Assembly: GCA_944389935.1 (NCBI GenBank)
Contig: CALXOE010000003.1
Coordinates: 62,001 to 126,000, forward strand
DNA: 64,000 nucleotides
Source: an uncultured Victivallis sp.
Lineage (GTDB): Bacteria > Verrucomicrobiota > Lentisphaeria > Victivallales > Victivallaceae
Direction: 5' to 3'
Made by a program: the position numbers and the translations under genes. Positions within the stretch are counted from its first letter, which is position 1, and every line of letters starts with the position of its first letter. Below, in pieces: positions 1-8,818 of this stretch. The notes under the pieces are model-generated. The model ran no database searches and was not told the DNA's origin. It saw only the letters and a list, made by a program, of their open reading frames with translations.

Positions 1-1013
1 AGGTGCAGGCGTTTCTGGACACGGGGAAAGCGCCGGATGACTGGTCGGCGGAGCTTCGGAATTCCCTGAAGCTTCTGCTCGAGATGACCCGGAAGATGCG
101 GCAGTTCCGCCGGGAGACCGAGCAGTTCGTGGAGATGGATCTGCCGGAGATCCGGGTCCTGTGCAGCGAGAGCGACAACAAGATACTCGGGCTGGTGGCC
201 AAGACGCCCCGGGAGTCGGAGCAGCTTGTGGAGGAGTGCATGCTTGCGGCGAATTCAGCGGTCGGAATCGAACTCGGGCAGAAGAGCGTGGCCGGGATTT
301 ACCGCGTGCATCCGGCTCCGGATCCGGAGAAGATTGCGGAGTTCACCGCGATTATGGAAGAGTCGTTCGGGTTGACGCCCGGCGACCTGACCGAGCGGAA
401 AGCGTGCAATGCATTTCTCGCGAGTTTGCCGGACGATCCGCGCCGGCCGGTGATCCTGAGTCTGCTGCTGCGGTCGATGCCGCGGGCGTACTATCTGGAG
501 AAACCGGCGCTGCATTTCGGACTCGGCAAGGGGAGATACGTCCACTTCACGAGTCCGATCCGGCGCTATCCGGATCTCATTGTCCACCAGCAGTTATGGA
601 ATCTGGATACGAAGTCGCGCACGCGGACCGTCTCGACGATGGCGCGGGTCGCCGCCGACTGCTCGATGAAAGAGGAGAACAACGATGCCGCATATTTTGC
701 GGCGAACGACCGGCTGAAGCTGCGCTATCTCGAGGAGAAACTCGACGCGGGCGGGGAGAATTTCTACGAGGGAGTCATCGTGAAAGTGGTCTCCGGAGGA
801 CTGCAGGTCGATATTCGGGAGCTTGGAATGTACGGTTTTGTCGAGCGGGAACGGCTGCCGGGCGAGTATCGGCGCAGCGACTTCGGTTTCCGGGAGGAGC
901 GCGGACACAAGAAATACAAGCCGGGAGATTTCATCTATCTGCGGCTTTCGCGCATCGACTTCGCGCGCGGCAGTGCGCTGTTCGTTCCGGCGGGTTTGAC
1001 GCAGGGGAAGTGA
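1..1013 (+). CDS. rnr: Ribonuclease R family exoribonuclease, 3' part (5' end outside window)
   Basis: This is the C-terminal part of an RNase II/R (RNB) 3'-5' exoribonuclease, which degrades structured RNA in the cytoplasm. The reading frame is open from the first bases, so the true start lies upstream of the window. The RNB signature HFTSPIRRYPDL sits near residue 180 of the visible part, followed by a helical segment and a C-terminal S1-like RNA-binding domain (about residues 255-330, with the pattern EGVIVKVVSGGLQVDI). RNase R proteins are usually 700-800 residues, so roughly the last 40 percent is seen. The stop is followed after one base by the ATG of the next gene, which suggests co-transcription. 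RNase R rather than RNase II is inferred from the family pattern and cannot be settled without the N-terminus. Confidence 0.9.
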   Translation, partial: VQAFLDTGKAPDDWSAELRNSLKLLLEMTRKMRQFRRETEQFVEMDLPEIRVLCSESDNKILGLVAKTPRESEQLVEECMLAANSAVGIELGQKSVAGIYRVHPAPDPEKIAEFTAIMEESFGLTPGDLTERKACNAFLASLPDDPRRPVILSLLLRSMPRAYYLEKPALHFGLGKGRYVHFTSPIRRYPDLIVHQQLWNLDTKSRTRTVSTMARVAADCSMKEENNDAAYFAANDRLKLRYLEEKLDAGGENFYEGVIVKVVSGGLQVDIRELGMYGFVERERLPGEYRRSDFGFREERGHKKYKPGDFIYLRLSRIDFARGSALFVPAGLTQGK

Positions 1014-1014
1014 A

Positions 1015-1569
1015 ATGAGTCAGGGATATTCGATGAAACATATAGGAATCACGATCGCGGTATCGCTGATCGTCGTGGTTCTGATCTCGCCGCTGTTGCG
1101 TCCGGCAGGGGAATCCCGGCCGGGCGTTGTGGAATCGTCGTCAGCTGAGCGGGCGGCGGTGACGGCTTACCGGGAGACGATGGTGGAGCTGTGCCGGGGA
1201 GCGCGTCTGAAGTTCCAGTCCGGAGCCGTTCCGAAATCGGTGGTGGTGTATGCGCAGCTTGAAGCCGATCTCGCGCAGCTCAAGTTCCTGGCGCTCGACG
1301 CCCCGGGACGCGAAATCGGCGCGGCGCGCGCGGCGGTGAAAGCGCATTACTTCGGGGAGCTGCGCAAACTGCTGCAGTCGCCCGGGGGCGGCGGGGAGGA
1401 TACGCAGCTGATCCGGGTCACGCGCGATGAGTGCCTCGCCCGGATCGAACTTGCGGGAAAACTGACTGAATTATCTGACAATCAGGAGTTTGAAAAAGCC
1501 ATGGCCGAATGGGAACTCGATCCCGGTCAGGAGAAATTAAAGAGGATGTTTGAAGCGGAATTCAAATGA
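1015..1569 (+). CDS. Membrane-anchored hypothetical protein
   Basis: Family not recognised. The 184-residue product begins with a short polar stretch and one hydrophobic segment (about residues 9-30) ending at ISPLLRP, which fits a signal anchor or uncleaved signal peptide. The rest is soluble, rich in Ala, Glu, Leu and Arg, and likely helical, with two Cys residues. A second ATG at 1033 (MKHIGI) would give a more typical signal sequence and is an equally good start. The gene is squeezed between the RNase R gene (1-base gap) and the glucosidase gene (4-base overlap), so it is probably translated as part of the same operon. Its role is unknown. Confidence 0.75.
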   Translation: MSQGYSMKHIGITIAVSLIVVVLISPLLRPAGESRPGVVESSSAERAAVTAYRETMVELCRGARLKFQSGAVPKSVVVYAQLEADLAQLKFLALDAPGREIGAARAAVKAHYFGELRKLLQSPGGGGEDTQLIRVTRDECLARIELAGKLTELSDNQEFEKAMAEWELDPGQEKLKRMFEAEFK

Positions 1570-4226
1570 TGCAGGATTTTCACCGGCTTGACCACTTCCA
1601 CGATCTGACGCTGCCGGAGTGGGGGCCGTACTCAAAGAGATTTTTCGGGATTTCGCACATTGCGGATCGGGAGCGGGGGCTGCGTTTCGATTTCACGGTG
1701 GTGCCGGCGTTTTACCGTCGTCAGCTCGGAATCCCGGATGCGCTGCGTCCGTCGGGGTATCTGCCATGGGAGGTGTCGGCGGATCTGGAGAACTACAGCT
1801 ATCGGCAGCAGCTGGAGCCGATGGACCGGATCTACGCGGATATCAGATTTTCAAAACTGCGGGACAATCTGCGGCTGGCGGAGTGTCGTTGCGTGAACCG
1901 GACGGATGAGCCGGTGGCGTTCGGGGTGCATTTTCTGTCGAATCTGGTCGCTCCGCCGGAGAAGCGTCTGGAACCGGTGCTGCCGGAGGGCTGCGTCTGG
2001 CTCGACGCTCTCGACCATGCGGGGCTCGAATGGGCGGACCCGCGGCCGCAGGACAATCTCGTCTACGACGCGCTGCGCCGGGGGGAGGTGCGTTGTTCCG
2101 GTACGGTCCGCGGCGGCTGCGTCGGTCAGGGCTGGGGGGCGGCTGCCGGAGACCGGCTGCATTTCCGGCTGCCGAAGCCGATCGCGGGCCCGGCGACGGC
2201 GGCGATCCGCTGCCGGGTGGAACCGGGAAAATTCGTGGAACTGCTCGTGAACGGAGTGACGGTCGGAATTCCCGGAACGGAGGGGTGGCATCTGGTGGAG
2301 GCCGATCTCGCCCCGGTCGGGAACGGGGAGATTCTGCTGGTTTCGCAGGGGGGGGCGGAGTGCCGGATCGACGGCATCGCTTTCGGCCCGGGAGCTGAAA
2401 AGAGCCGTTTCCGGGAGGTGGCGGACGGGTGTTCGCCGCATGTCGGGCCGGGGCCGGTCCGGAACAGCCGGATTCTCACGTTCGACGCGACGGATACGGT
2501 GTACGGTGTGTTCTGGGATTTCGATTCGGAATTCGTACGTCGCTATCGTGCGCCCTCGATGATGAATCTGCTGCTTTACAGCGACGAGGTGCATCAGCCG
2601 TTTTTCGGGGATTGCCGCGACAGCGGCGGAGAAGAGGAGTGGGTCGACGCGGTCATGCAGCCGCTGACGGCTTCGCCCGGAGGGACGGCGACGGTGCACG
2701 CCGCCGTCTGTTCCGGTTCACGGGAAGAGGTTCTGGCGCTGCTTGCAGAGGCGGAACGGCTGCGGGATGGGTTCGGCCGCCTCGCGGAGGAGTCGGTCCG
2801 TTCTTACTGGCGTCCCGTGTCGACGGCGGAGGGGAATCCGTTCGCGTTCAGTCGGGAGCGGCTTGCGGCGGTGACGCTGACGAACGTCGTTTTTCCGACC
2901 TGGTTCAAGGGGGCGAATGTGCGTCATCATACGCCGGGTCGCCGCTGGAACAGTCTCTATACGTGGGATTCCGGATTCATCGGGCTGGGGCTGCTTGAAC
3001 TCGATGAGAAACTCGCCGTCGAGAATCTGAACGCCTATTTGACCGAGCCGGACGACGAGGAGTGCGCGTTCATCCATCACGGTTCTCCGGTGCCGGTGCA
3101 GTTTTATCTGTTTGCTGAGATCATGAATCGCGGCGGCAATCGGTCGCTGGCGGCTTATTTTTATCCGAAGCTGCGTCATTACTACCGGTTTCTGGCGGGG
3201 CACGCGCCCTCTTCGACCATGCGGGGACACAGCCGGGGAACACTGGTGCGGAGCTGGGATTACTTTTACAATTCGGGCGGCTGGGACGACTATCCGCCGC
3301 AGTGGTTTGTCGCGACGACCGGTGCACGCGACGCGGCTCCGGCGGTCGGCAGTTCGCACGTGATCCGCTGTGCGAAAATTTTGCGTGCAACGGCGATGGA
3401 ACTCGGGATTCAGGCGGATCTGCCAATGTACGAAGAGGACATTGCGCAGCTCGGCAACCTGCTCCAGCGCGATTCGTGGGATGAGCAGTCCGGGAGTTTC
3501 AGCTTCGTCCGCTATGATGAGAAGGAGCAACCCTGCGGTATTCTGCGGTATGAAAACGGCTGCAATTACGATCTCGGCATGGACGGTGCAACGCCGCTCC
3601 TGGCGGGGATCTGCACGCCGGCGCAGAAAGTTAAGCTCTGGGAGCGGCTGGAGAGCCCCGATCACTGCCGGACCGAGTTCGGGCTTTCGACCGTGGATCG
3701 GGCGGCGCCCTACTTCCGGATGGACGGCTACTGGAACGGTTCGATCTGGATGCCGTATCAGTGGTTTTTCTGGAAAGCGGCGCTGGACGACAACCGGGCG
3801 GATTTCGCCTGGTGGATCGCGCATACGGCGCTCACGGTCTACGAGCGGGAAGTCTCTTCGTCGCGCGGTTGTTACGAACAGTTTACGATCGCTGCGGGGC
3901 GAGGGGGGGGCTGGCACCATTTTTCGGCGCTGTCGTGCCCGGTGCTCGGATGGTTCGGGGCGTACTTCGTGCCCGGGCGGTTGACCGGAGGGCTCGACAC
4001 CTCGATCCGGGAGTGTTCGATCGGGGATCGGGCGTGGAGTGCGCACATCACCGTCGGCGGAGACGCCGCAACGGGAGAGTCCACACTGATCGCCGTGACC
4101 GGAGTCGGAACGTGGCGCGCCCGTTACCGCGGGACGGAACTGCCGCTGCGTCCGAGGGTTCCGGGGACGTTTGAACTCTCTCTGCCGCGCGGAACGGAGG
4201 GGGTGCTTGAGCTCGAACGGGTGTGA
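1566..4226 (+). CDS. GH63-like glycoside hydrolase ((alpha/alpha)6-barrel glucosidase)
   Basis: An 886-residue protein. Its C-terminal half has the hallmarks of the GH63/mannosylglycerate-hydrolase-type (alpha/alpha)6 barrel: YTWDSGF near residue 465 (Asp the likely general acid), a GGWDDYPPQ loop near 575, YWNGSIWMPYQWFF near 725 and CYEQF near 768 (Glu the likely base). The N-terminal half (about 1-420) is beta-rich, as expected for the N domain and galactose-binding-like insert of this family. No signal peptide is seen, so it should act in the cytoplasm on imported oligosaccharides or glucosyl/mannosyl solutes. It overlaps the preceding gene by 4 bases. The family is reasonably sure. The substrate (glucosylglycerate, mannosylglycerate, alpha-glucoside) is not known. 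Confidence 0.75.
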   Translation: MMQDFHRLDHFHDLTLPEWGPYSKRFFGISHIADRERGLRFDFTVVPAFYRRQLGIPDALRPSGYLPWEVSADLENYSYRQQLEPMDRIYADIRFSKLRDNLRLAECRCVNRTDEPVAFGVHFLSNLVAPPEKRLEPVLPEGCVWLDALDHAGLEWADPRPQDNLVYDALRRGEVRCSGTVRGGCVGQGWGAAAGDRLHFRLPKPIAGPATAAIRCRVEPGKFVELLVNGVTVGIPGTEGWHLVEADLAPVGNGEILLVSQGGAECRIDGIAFGPGAEKSRFREVADGCSPHVGPGPVRNSRILTFDATDTVYGVFWDFDSEFVRRYRAPSMMNLLLYSDEVHQPFFGDCRDSGGEEEWVDAVMQPLTASPGGTATVHAAVCSGSREEVLALLAEAERLRDGFGRLAEESVRSYWRPVSTAEGNPFAFSRERLAAVTLTNVVFPTWFKGANVRHHTPGRRWNSLYTWDSGFIGLGLLELDEKLAVENLNAYLTEPDDEECAFIHHGSPVPVQFYLFAEIMNRGGNRSLAAYFYPKLRHYYRFLAGHAPSSTMRGHSRGTLVRSWDYFYNSGGWDDYPPQWFVATTGARDAAPAVGSSHVIRCAKILRATAMELGIQADLPMYEEDIAQLGNLLQRDSWDEQSGSFSFVRYDEKEQPCGILRYENGCNYDLGMDGATPLLAGICTPAQKVKLWERLESPDHCRTEFGLSTVDRAAPYFRMDGYWNGSIWMPYQWFFWKAALDDNRADFAWWIAHTALTVYEREVSSSRGCYEQFTIAAGRGGGWHHFSALSCPVLGWFGAYFVPGRLTGGLDTSIRECSIGDRAWSAHITVGGDAATGESTLIAVTGVGTWRARYRGTELPLRPRVPGTFELSLPRGTEGVLELERV

Positions 4227-4303
4227 AGAATCCGGTGCGCCTCCGCTTGCGTTATTCCGTCCGGGGGTGTATATTGAACAGATGTCAGACGGAGGCGGAA
4301 AGT

Positions 4304-4909
4304 ATGGACGAAAAGCGTGTGGAAGAGTGGGCCGCGTCGTGGATTGCCGAACGGATCGATCCGCGTCGCTGGTGCTACCACAATCTCGAACACGTGCGCA
4401 TGTTTGTCGCGGACGTGACGGAGTTTGCGCGCGCCTCCGGCGTTTCGCCGCACGAGTTGGAGTTGCTGCGGGTGGCGGGCTGGCTGCACGATGTCGGCTA
4501 CGCGATTGACCCGGCCGACCATGAAGAGGCTTCCGCCCGGCTCGCACTCGAAGTGGTTTCGGCTGCGGGCGGGACGCCCGCGGAAGCGGATGCGGTCGCG
4601 GCGCTGATCCGGGCGACGAAACTCGCCGTGCGTCCCCGGAATCGGCTCGAGGAAATTATGCGCGATGCGGATCTGGGCGGACTGGGGACGGATGGTTTTC
4701 CGGAGCAGTCGCAGCGGTTTCGGCGGGAACTTGAGCAGGGAGGACGCTCATTCACGGATCTGGAGTTCTGGCGGACGGAAGCGGCTTTTCTGAATGGAGT
4801 AAACTACTTTTCCGAAGCGGCGCGGAGACTGCGCGGCCCGGGGCTGGAACGCAACCGTGCCCGGGTGGCGGCTGAAGTGCGCCGCCTGAGTGAGAGTCGT
4901 GGAAAATGA
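4304..4909 (+). CDS. HD-domain phosphohydrolase-like protein
   Basis: A 201-residue HD-superfamily metal-dependent hydrolase. The ligand pattern is clear: H in YHNLEHVRMF, the HD pair in LHDVGY, H in DHEEAS and a distal D in DADLGG, in the order and spacing of small HD proteins that act on nucleotides or cyclic nucleotides. The chosen ATG has a strong GGAGG eight bases upstream (4291-4295). The frame is open further upstream, but that stretch overlaps the end of the glucosidase gene and has no ribosome site. The substrate is unknown. The protein lies 12 bases ahead of a protein kinase gene, so both may belong to one operon. Confidence 0.8.
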   Translation: MDEKRVEEWAASWIAERIDPRRWCYHNLEHVRMFVADVTEFARASGVSPHELELLRVAGWLHDVGYAIDPADHEEASARLALEVVSAAGGTPAEADAVAALIRATKLAVRPRNRLEEIMRDADLGGLGTDGFPEQSQRFRRELEQGGRSFTDLEFWRTEAAFLNGVNYFSEAARRLRGPGLERNRARVAAEVRRLSESRGK

Positions 4910-4921
4910 TGAGGAGATGCG

Positions 4922-5929
4922 ATGGGGAGCGAAGTGTTGAGAGTGCTTGAGGGGCGTGAGCGGTATGAACTGGTCCGGCTGATCGCCGAGGGCGGCATGG
5001 GAACCGTGTTCAAGGCGCGCAAGACCGGTGTGGCCGGATTTGAGAAGACCGTCGCGATCAAGATGCTCCGCAAACAGTTCTCGGACAACGAATCCTACGT
5101 GGAGGGGTTTATCCGGGAGGCGAAACTCGTCGCAAACCTGATTCACGAGAATATCGTGCAGATTTATCAGCTCGAACGGTGTGACGGGGCATACTATTTC
5201 GTGATCGAATATGTCGACGGGATGCCGCTCTTCGATCTGGTGGATTTTCACCGGAAGCTGCAGCGTCCGATGCCGCTGGAGCTGGCGGTGTTCATCGCCG
5301 CGCGGGTGGCGCGGGGGCTGGCGTATGCGCACAGCCGGCGCGGTCCGGACGGGAAACCGCTCGGGATCGTCCATTGCGACGTCTGCCCGCACAACATTCT
5401 CATCAACACGGAGGGGGTGCCGAAGATCACGGATTTCGGGATTGCGCGGGTCGCCTCGCAGAAAGCGGCCGAGGCCCGCGTTTCGGGCAAGCTCGCGTTC
5501 ATGGCGCCGGAGCAGGCGCGGCTCGAGCCGGTCGATTTCCGGGCGGACATTTACGCGCTCGGGATCGTGCTGTTCTACATGGTGTCGGGGCGGATGGCGC
5601 GCAACGTCGGACTGCAGCCGACCGAACAGCTCGCTCAGGCGCGCGAAAACCGGATCGACTGGTCGCTGCTGCCGGAGAATCTGCCGGAAGAGATCGTCGC
5701 GATGCTGCACCGGATGCTCGAGAGTGATCCGCTCAAACGGTATGACGACACCTCCGTGCTCGCGCGCGACCTCGAATATTTTATCTACAAGGACGGTTAC
5801 GGGCCGACCATCGTCACGCTGGCCGACTATATGAGGAAGCTCATGCCGGGCCGCTTCGGGATTGAACCCGAGGCGGACGGTGCGATCGGCGATGATGACC
5901 GGACGATTGTTTTGAACCAGAAACCATAA
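4922..5929 (+). CDS. Serine/threonine protein kinase with atypical catalytic loop
   Basis: A 335-residue eukaryotic-type (Hanks) kinase domain with almost nothing added: glycine loop LIAEGGMGTVFKA, ATP-anchoring lysine in VAIKML, DFG in TDFGIAR and MAPEQ in the activation segment are all intact. The catalytic loop is unusual, reading HCDVCPHN where most kinases have HRDLKPEN: the HRD arginine and the loop lysine are both Cys, while the catalytic Asp and the metal-binding Asn remain. The C-terminus is a short acidic tail. There is no transmembrane segment or sensor domain, so it is a soluble kinase that would need a partner or an upstream input. It has a good ribosome site (gaggag) and sits between the HD hydrolase gene and pyrF. 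Confidence 0.9.
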   Translation: MGSEVLRVLEGRERYELVRLIAEGGMGTVFKARKTGVAGFEKTVAIKMLRKQFSDNESYVEGFIREAKLVANLIHENIVQIYQLERCDGAYYFVIEYVDGMPLFDLVDFHRKLQRPMPLELAVFIAARVARGLAYAHSRRGPDGKPLGIVHCDVCPHNILINTEGVPKITDFGIARVASQKAAEARVSGKLAFMAPEQARLEPVDFRADIYALGIVLFYMVSGRMARNVGLQPTEQLAQARENRIDWSLLPENLPEEIVAMLHRMLESDPLKRYDDTSVLARDLEYFIYKDGYGPTIVTLADYMRKLMPGRFGIEPEADGAIGDDDRTIVLNQKP

Positions 5930-5945
5930 GGACGGAATTTCAATT

Positions 5946-6758
5946 ATGACTTTTATGGAAAAACTCAGGCACGCTGCGCAGGTCAACCGGAGTTTGATCT
6001 GTGTGGGCCTTGATCCCGAACTCGCGAAACTGCCGGAGTGTGTACGGCAGAAAGAACATGCGCTCTTCGAGTTCAACCGCGCGATCATCGACGCGACGGT
6101 CGACTGGGTGTGCGCCTACAAGCCGCAGGCGGCCTACTACGCCGGGCAGAACGCCGATGAGGATCTGAAGCTGACGATCGACTACATTCATGAGCGCGCG
6201 CCGCAGATTCCGGTGATTCTCGACGTGAAGCGCGGGGACATCGGTTCGACGGCGAACATGTATGCGAAAGAGGCGTTCGAGCGCTATAACGCCGATGCCG
6301 TGACGGTGAATCCGTACATGGGTTTCGATACGCTCAAGCCGTTTCTGGACCATGCGGAAAAAGGGGTCATCATTCTCTGCCGGACCTCGAACCCGAATTC
6401 CGGGGATCTGCAGAATCTCGTCTGCGACGGAAAGATGGTGTACGAACACGTGGCGCTTCTCGCGCGGGACAAGTGGAACTACAACCACAATGCCGCGCTG
6501 GTCATCGGCGCAACCTATCCGGAGGAGCTGCGCCATGTGCGGGAACTCTGCCCGGAGATGGTGTTTCTTGTGCCGGGAGTCGGCGCGCAGGGCGGGGATG
6601 TGGAGACAGTCGTGAAATTCGGCTGCGACGCGACCGGGCACGGGATCGTCATCAACTCTTCGCGCGGGATCATTTACGCGGACAAAACTGAAAACTTTGC
6701 GGCGGGAGCCGGGAACGCGGCGCGCGAACTGCGCGATCTGGCGAACTCGTTCCGCTGA
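5946..6758 (+). CDS. pyrF: Orotidine 5'-phosphate decarboxylase (type 2)
   Basis: This enzyme converts OMP to UMP in the last step of de novo pyrimidine synthesis. The 270-residue length and the LICVGLDPELAKLPE start are typical of the longer type-2 subfamily. The catalytic core DVKRGDIGST, near residue 95, holds the Asp-Lys-Asp charge network, and the phosphate loop region VPGVGAQGGD is near 205. It lies 16 bases after the kinase gene and 14 bases before der, so it is likely read through in the same transcript. No other pyrimidine gene is in the window. Confidence 0.95.
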   Translation: MTFMEKLRHAAQVNRSLICVGLDPELAKLPECVRQKEHALFEFNRAIIDATVDWVCAYKPQAAYYAGQNADEDLKLTIDYIHERAPQIPVILDVKRGDIGSTANMYAKEAFERYNADAVTVNPYMGFDTLKPFLDHAEKGVIILCRTSNPNSGDLQNLVCDGKMVYEHVALLARDKWNYNHNAALVIGATYPEELRHVRELCPEMVFLVPGVGAQGGDVETVVKFGCDATGHGIVINSSRGIIYADKTENFAAGAGNAARELRDLANSFR

Positions 6759-6772
6759 TACGGAACACCATT

Positions 6773-8326
6773 ATGGCTCGAAATCTGAGCATGGAAAAAT
6801 ATGCCGACGAGCTGCCGACCATCGCGATCGTCGGCCGTCCGAATGTCGGGAAGTCGTCGCTGTTCAATGCGATTGCGGGGCGGCGCGTGTCGATTGTGCA
6901 CGAGATGCCGGGCGTGACCCGGGATCGGGTCGTGGCGCCGCTGGCGCGTGGAAACCGTCGTTTCCGGTTGATCGACACGGGCGGACTCGGGATGCTCTCC
7001 GGGGAGAGCCGCCGGGTCGACGTCTGGGACAGCCGGATCGCCCGTCAGGTCGACGTTGCGATCGAGGATGCCGATGTGCTGATTCTCGTTGCGAATGCGC
7101 AGGATGGCGTGGTGAATCTCGATGAAGAGGTGGCTCGTCGTGTGCGCGCCTCCGGCAAGCCGGTGCTCTTCGCCGCGAACAAGTGCGACAATCCGGCGCT
7201 CGTGGAGCAGTCGGTGGAGTTCATGAAACTCGGATTCCCGGAGGTGTTCCCGGTTTCTTGTTTGCATCGCAGCGGAGTCGAGGCGCTTCTGGAGGCGGCG
7301 ATCGACCGTTTGCCGGAGCGGGAGCACGGGGATGCGGAAGTGACGCAGGAGGCAAACGTCGCGAAGAAGCTGAACATTGCTGTGGTGGGTCGTCCGAATG
7401 TCGGAAAATCGTCGCTGGTGAATGCGCTGCTCGGAGAAGAGCGCGTGATGGTCAGTGATGTGGCCGGAACGACCCGCGACGCGATCGATGTGGATTTCAT
7501 GCTGCGTTTCCGGGGAGGGGAGCACCCGGCGACTCTGGTCGATACGGCCGGGTTGCGAAAGCAGGCGAAAGTCGACACGGTCGTCGAGTATTTCAGTGTG
7601 ATGCGCGCGAAGAGCGCGATCGACCGTGCCGATCTGGTGCTGTTCGTGCTGGAGGCGAGTCCGGATGGGGTCACGGCTCAGGACCGGCGGATTGCCGGGT
7701 TGATTCAGCAGTCCGGACGCGGCTGCGTGCTCGTGGCGAACAAGTATGATCTCTGCCGCGGGGAGTGCCGGATGAAGCGGCTGGAAACCGAGCTGCGGCG
7801 GTCGATGCCGGGGATGAACTACGCTCCGCTGGTGTTTGTGAGCGCGCAGGACCGCTGGAATCTCGATGCGCTGCTCGACTGCATTGCGGAGGTCATGGAG
7901 CAGCTGGAGCTGAAGATTCCGACCGGGGTGCTGAACCGGGTCATCATGGATGCGTTCGAAAGTCACACGCCGCCGGTGACGGGGGCGGCTCCGCTGAAGT
8001 TGTTTTACGCTTCGATGGTGGGGATGGCGCCGCCGCGGATTCTGCTTTTTGTGAACAACCCGAAATATTGCGCGGAGAATTATCTCGCATTTCTGAAGAA
8101 TACGGTGCGGGAGGCGTTCGATCTCTCCGGTGTGCCGATCGAGATCGAGCTGCGCGAACGGCCGAAGAAAGTCACGAGCATTCGCAGTGAACCCGGCGGA
8201 CCGAGACGGCGCGGCCGGCTTCGACCGCAGGATGAGACGGGAAAGGAGAGCTCCGCTGCAGGCGGAACCGGTAGGAAAACACGCGCGCCGGGACGCGGCG
8301 CGTCGAAAAGGAGAGATGGAAGATGA
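6773..8326 (+). CDS. der: Ribosome-assembly GTPase Der (EngA)
   Basis: A double-GTPase protein needed for 50S ribosomal subunit assembly. Two complete G domains are visible: GRPNVGKSSLF near residue 22 with DTGG and NKCD, and GRPNVGKSSLV near 205 with DTAG and NKYD. A KH-like C-terminal domain follows. The last 50 residues are a very basic, Arg/Gly-rich tail (RRRGRLR and KTRAPGRGASKRR) that is longer than in most Der proteins and could bind rRNA. The listed ATG has a weak ribosome site. ATG 6791 (MEKYAD) is an alternative. The stop overlaps the start of the next gene in ATGA fashion. Confidence 0.97.
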   Translation: MARNLSMEKYADELPTIAIVGRPNVGKSSLFNAIAGRRVSIVHEMPGVTRDRVVAPLARGNRRFRLIDTGGLGMLSGESRRVDVWDSRIARQVDVAIEDADVLILVANAQDGVVNLDEEVARRVRASGKPVLFAANKCDNPALVEQSVEFMKLGFPEVFPVSCLHRSGVEALLEAAIDRLPEREHGDAEVTQEANVAKKLNIAVVGRPNVGKSSLVNALLGEERVMVSDVAGTTRDAIDVDFMLRFRGGEHPATLVDTAGLRKQAKVDTVVEYFSVMRAKSAIDRADLVLFVLEASPDGVTAQDRRIAGLIQQSGRGCVLVANKYDLCRGECRMKRLETELRRSMPGMNYAPLVFVSAQDRWNLDALLDCIAEVMEQLELKIPTGVLNRVIMDAFESHTPPVTGAAPLKLFYASMVGMAPPRILLFVNNPKYCAENYLAFLKNTVREAFDLSGVPIEIELRERPKKVTSIRSEPGGPRRRGRLRPQDETGKESSAAGGTGRKTRAPGRGASKRRDGR

Positions 8327-8796
8327 GCAGCAGCAATGAATTGGAAATCAAGCGCTTTATGGCGCAGAAGATCGAGGAGGGCGAATCGCTCTCGAATGTG
8401 CAGAAGCTCGTAAACGAGAAATTCGGCACACGTTACACGTTTATGGAGATCCGGATTCTCGCTTCGGAACTCGAGGACATTGACTGGGGCGCGTTCGATC
8501 CGAAGCAGCCCGCGCCGCCTGCGGACGAAGAGAAAAAAGCCGATGCTGCCGATGATATGACCGGCTCGGCCGACGCGGCCGGCGGGGCGGGACAGACGGT
8601 TGTGGAGATCAGCAAACTGGTCAAGCCAGGGACGGCGCTCTCCGGCACAGTGAAGTTCCGTTCGGGTTCTACCGCGGAGTGGTATGTCGACTCTTACGGC
8701 CGCCTCGGCCTCGAGAAACTCAATGGCGAACAGCCGACGGAAGAGGATGTGCGCGAGTTCCAGATCGAATTGCAGAAGCAGCTCGGCGGCCGGTAA
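8323..8796 (+). CDS. Hypothetical acidic protein, translationally coupled to der
   Basis: A 157-residue soluble protein. The first 60 residues look helical (a possible small helix-turn-helix-like region, KIEEGESLSNVQKLVNEKF). A low-complexity Ala/Pro/Asp linker covers about 63-90. The C-terminal part, about 95-157, looks beta-rich with KLVKPGTALSGTVKF and a DSYGRLGL turn, then a helix. Its start codon overlaps the der stop (ATGA), so its translation is probably coupled to der. Family and function are not recognised. The N- and C-terminal parts look like folded domains joined by the linker, which argues for a real gene. Confidence 0.8.
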   Translation: MSSSNELEIKRFMAQKIEEGESLSNVQKLVNEKFGTRYTFMEIRILASELEDIDWGAFDPKQPAPPADEEKKADAADDMTGSADAAGGAGQTVVEISKLVKPGTALSGTVKFRSGSTAEWYVDSYGRLGLEKLNGEQPTEEDVREFQIELQKQLGGR

Positions 8797-8818
8797 GACG
8801 GAATTGCGAGGCGGAGAT

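Noticed and set aside
2718..4547. 609-residue open frame on the minus strand across the GH63-like gene
   Set aside because: It is antisense to a well-supported glycosidase, Arg/Pro-rich and of the composition expected from reversed GC-rich codons.
8684..8818. N-terminal extension of the AsmA-like protein
   Set aside because: It would overlap the upstream gene by 113 bases, is Ser/Arg-rich and lies ahead of better ribosome sites.
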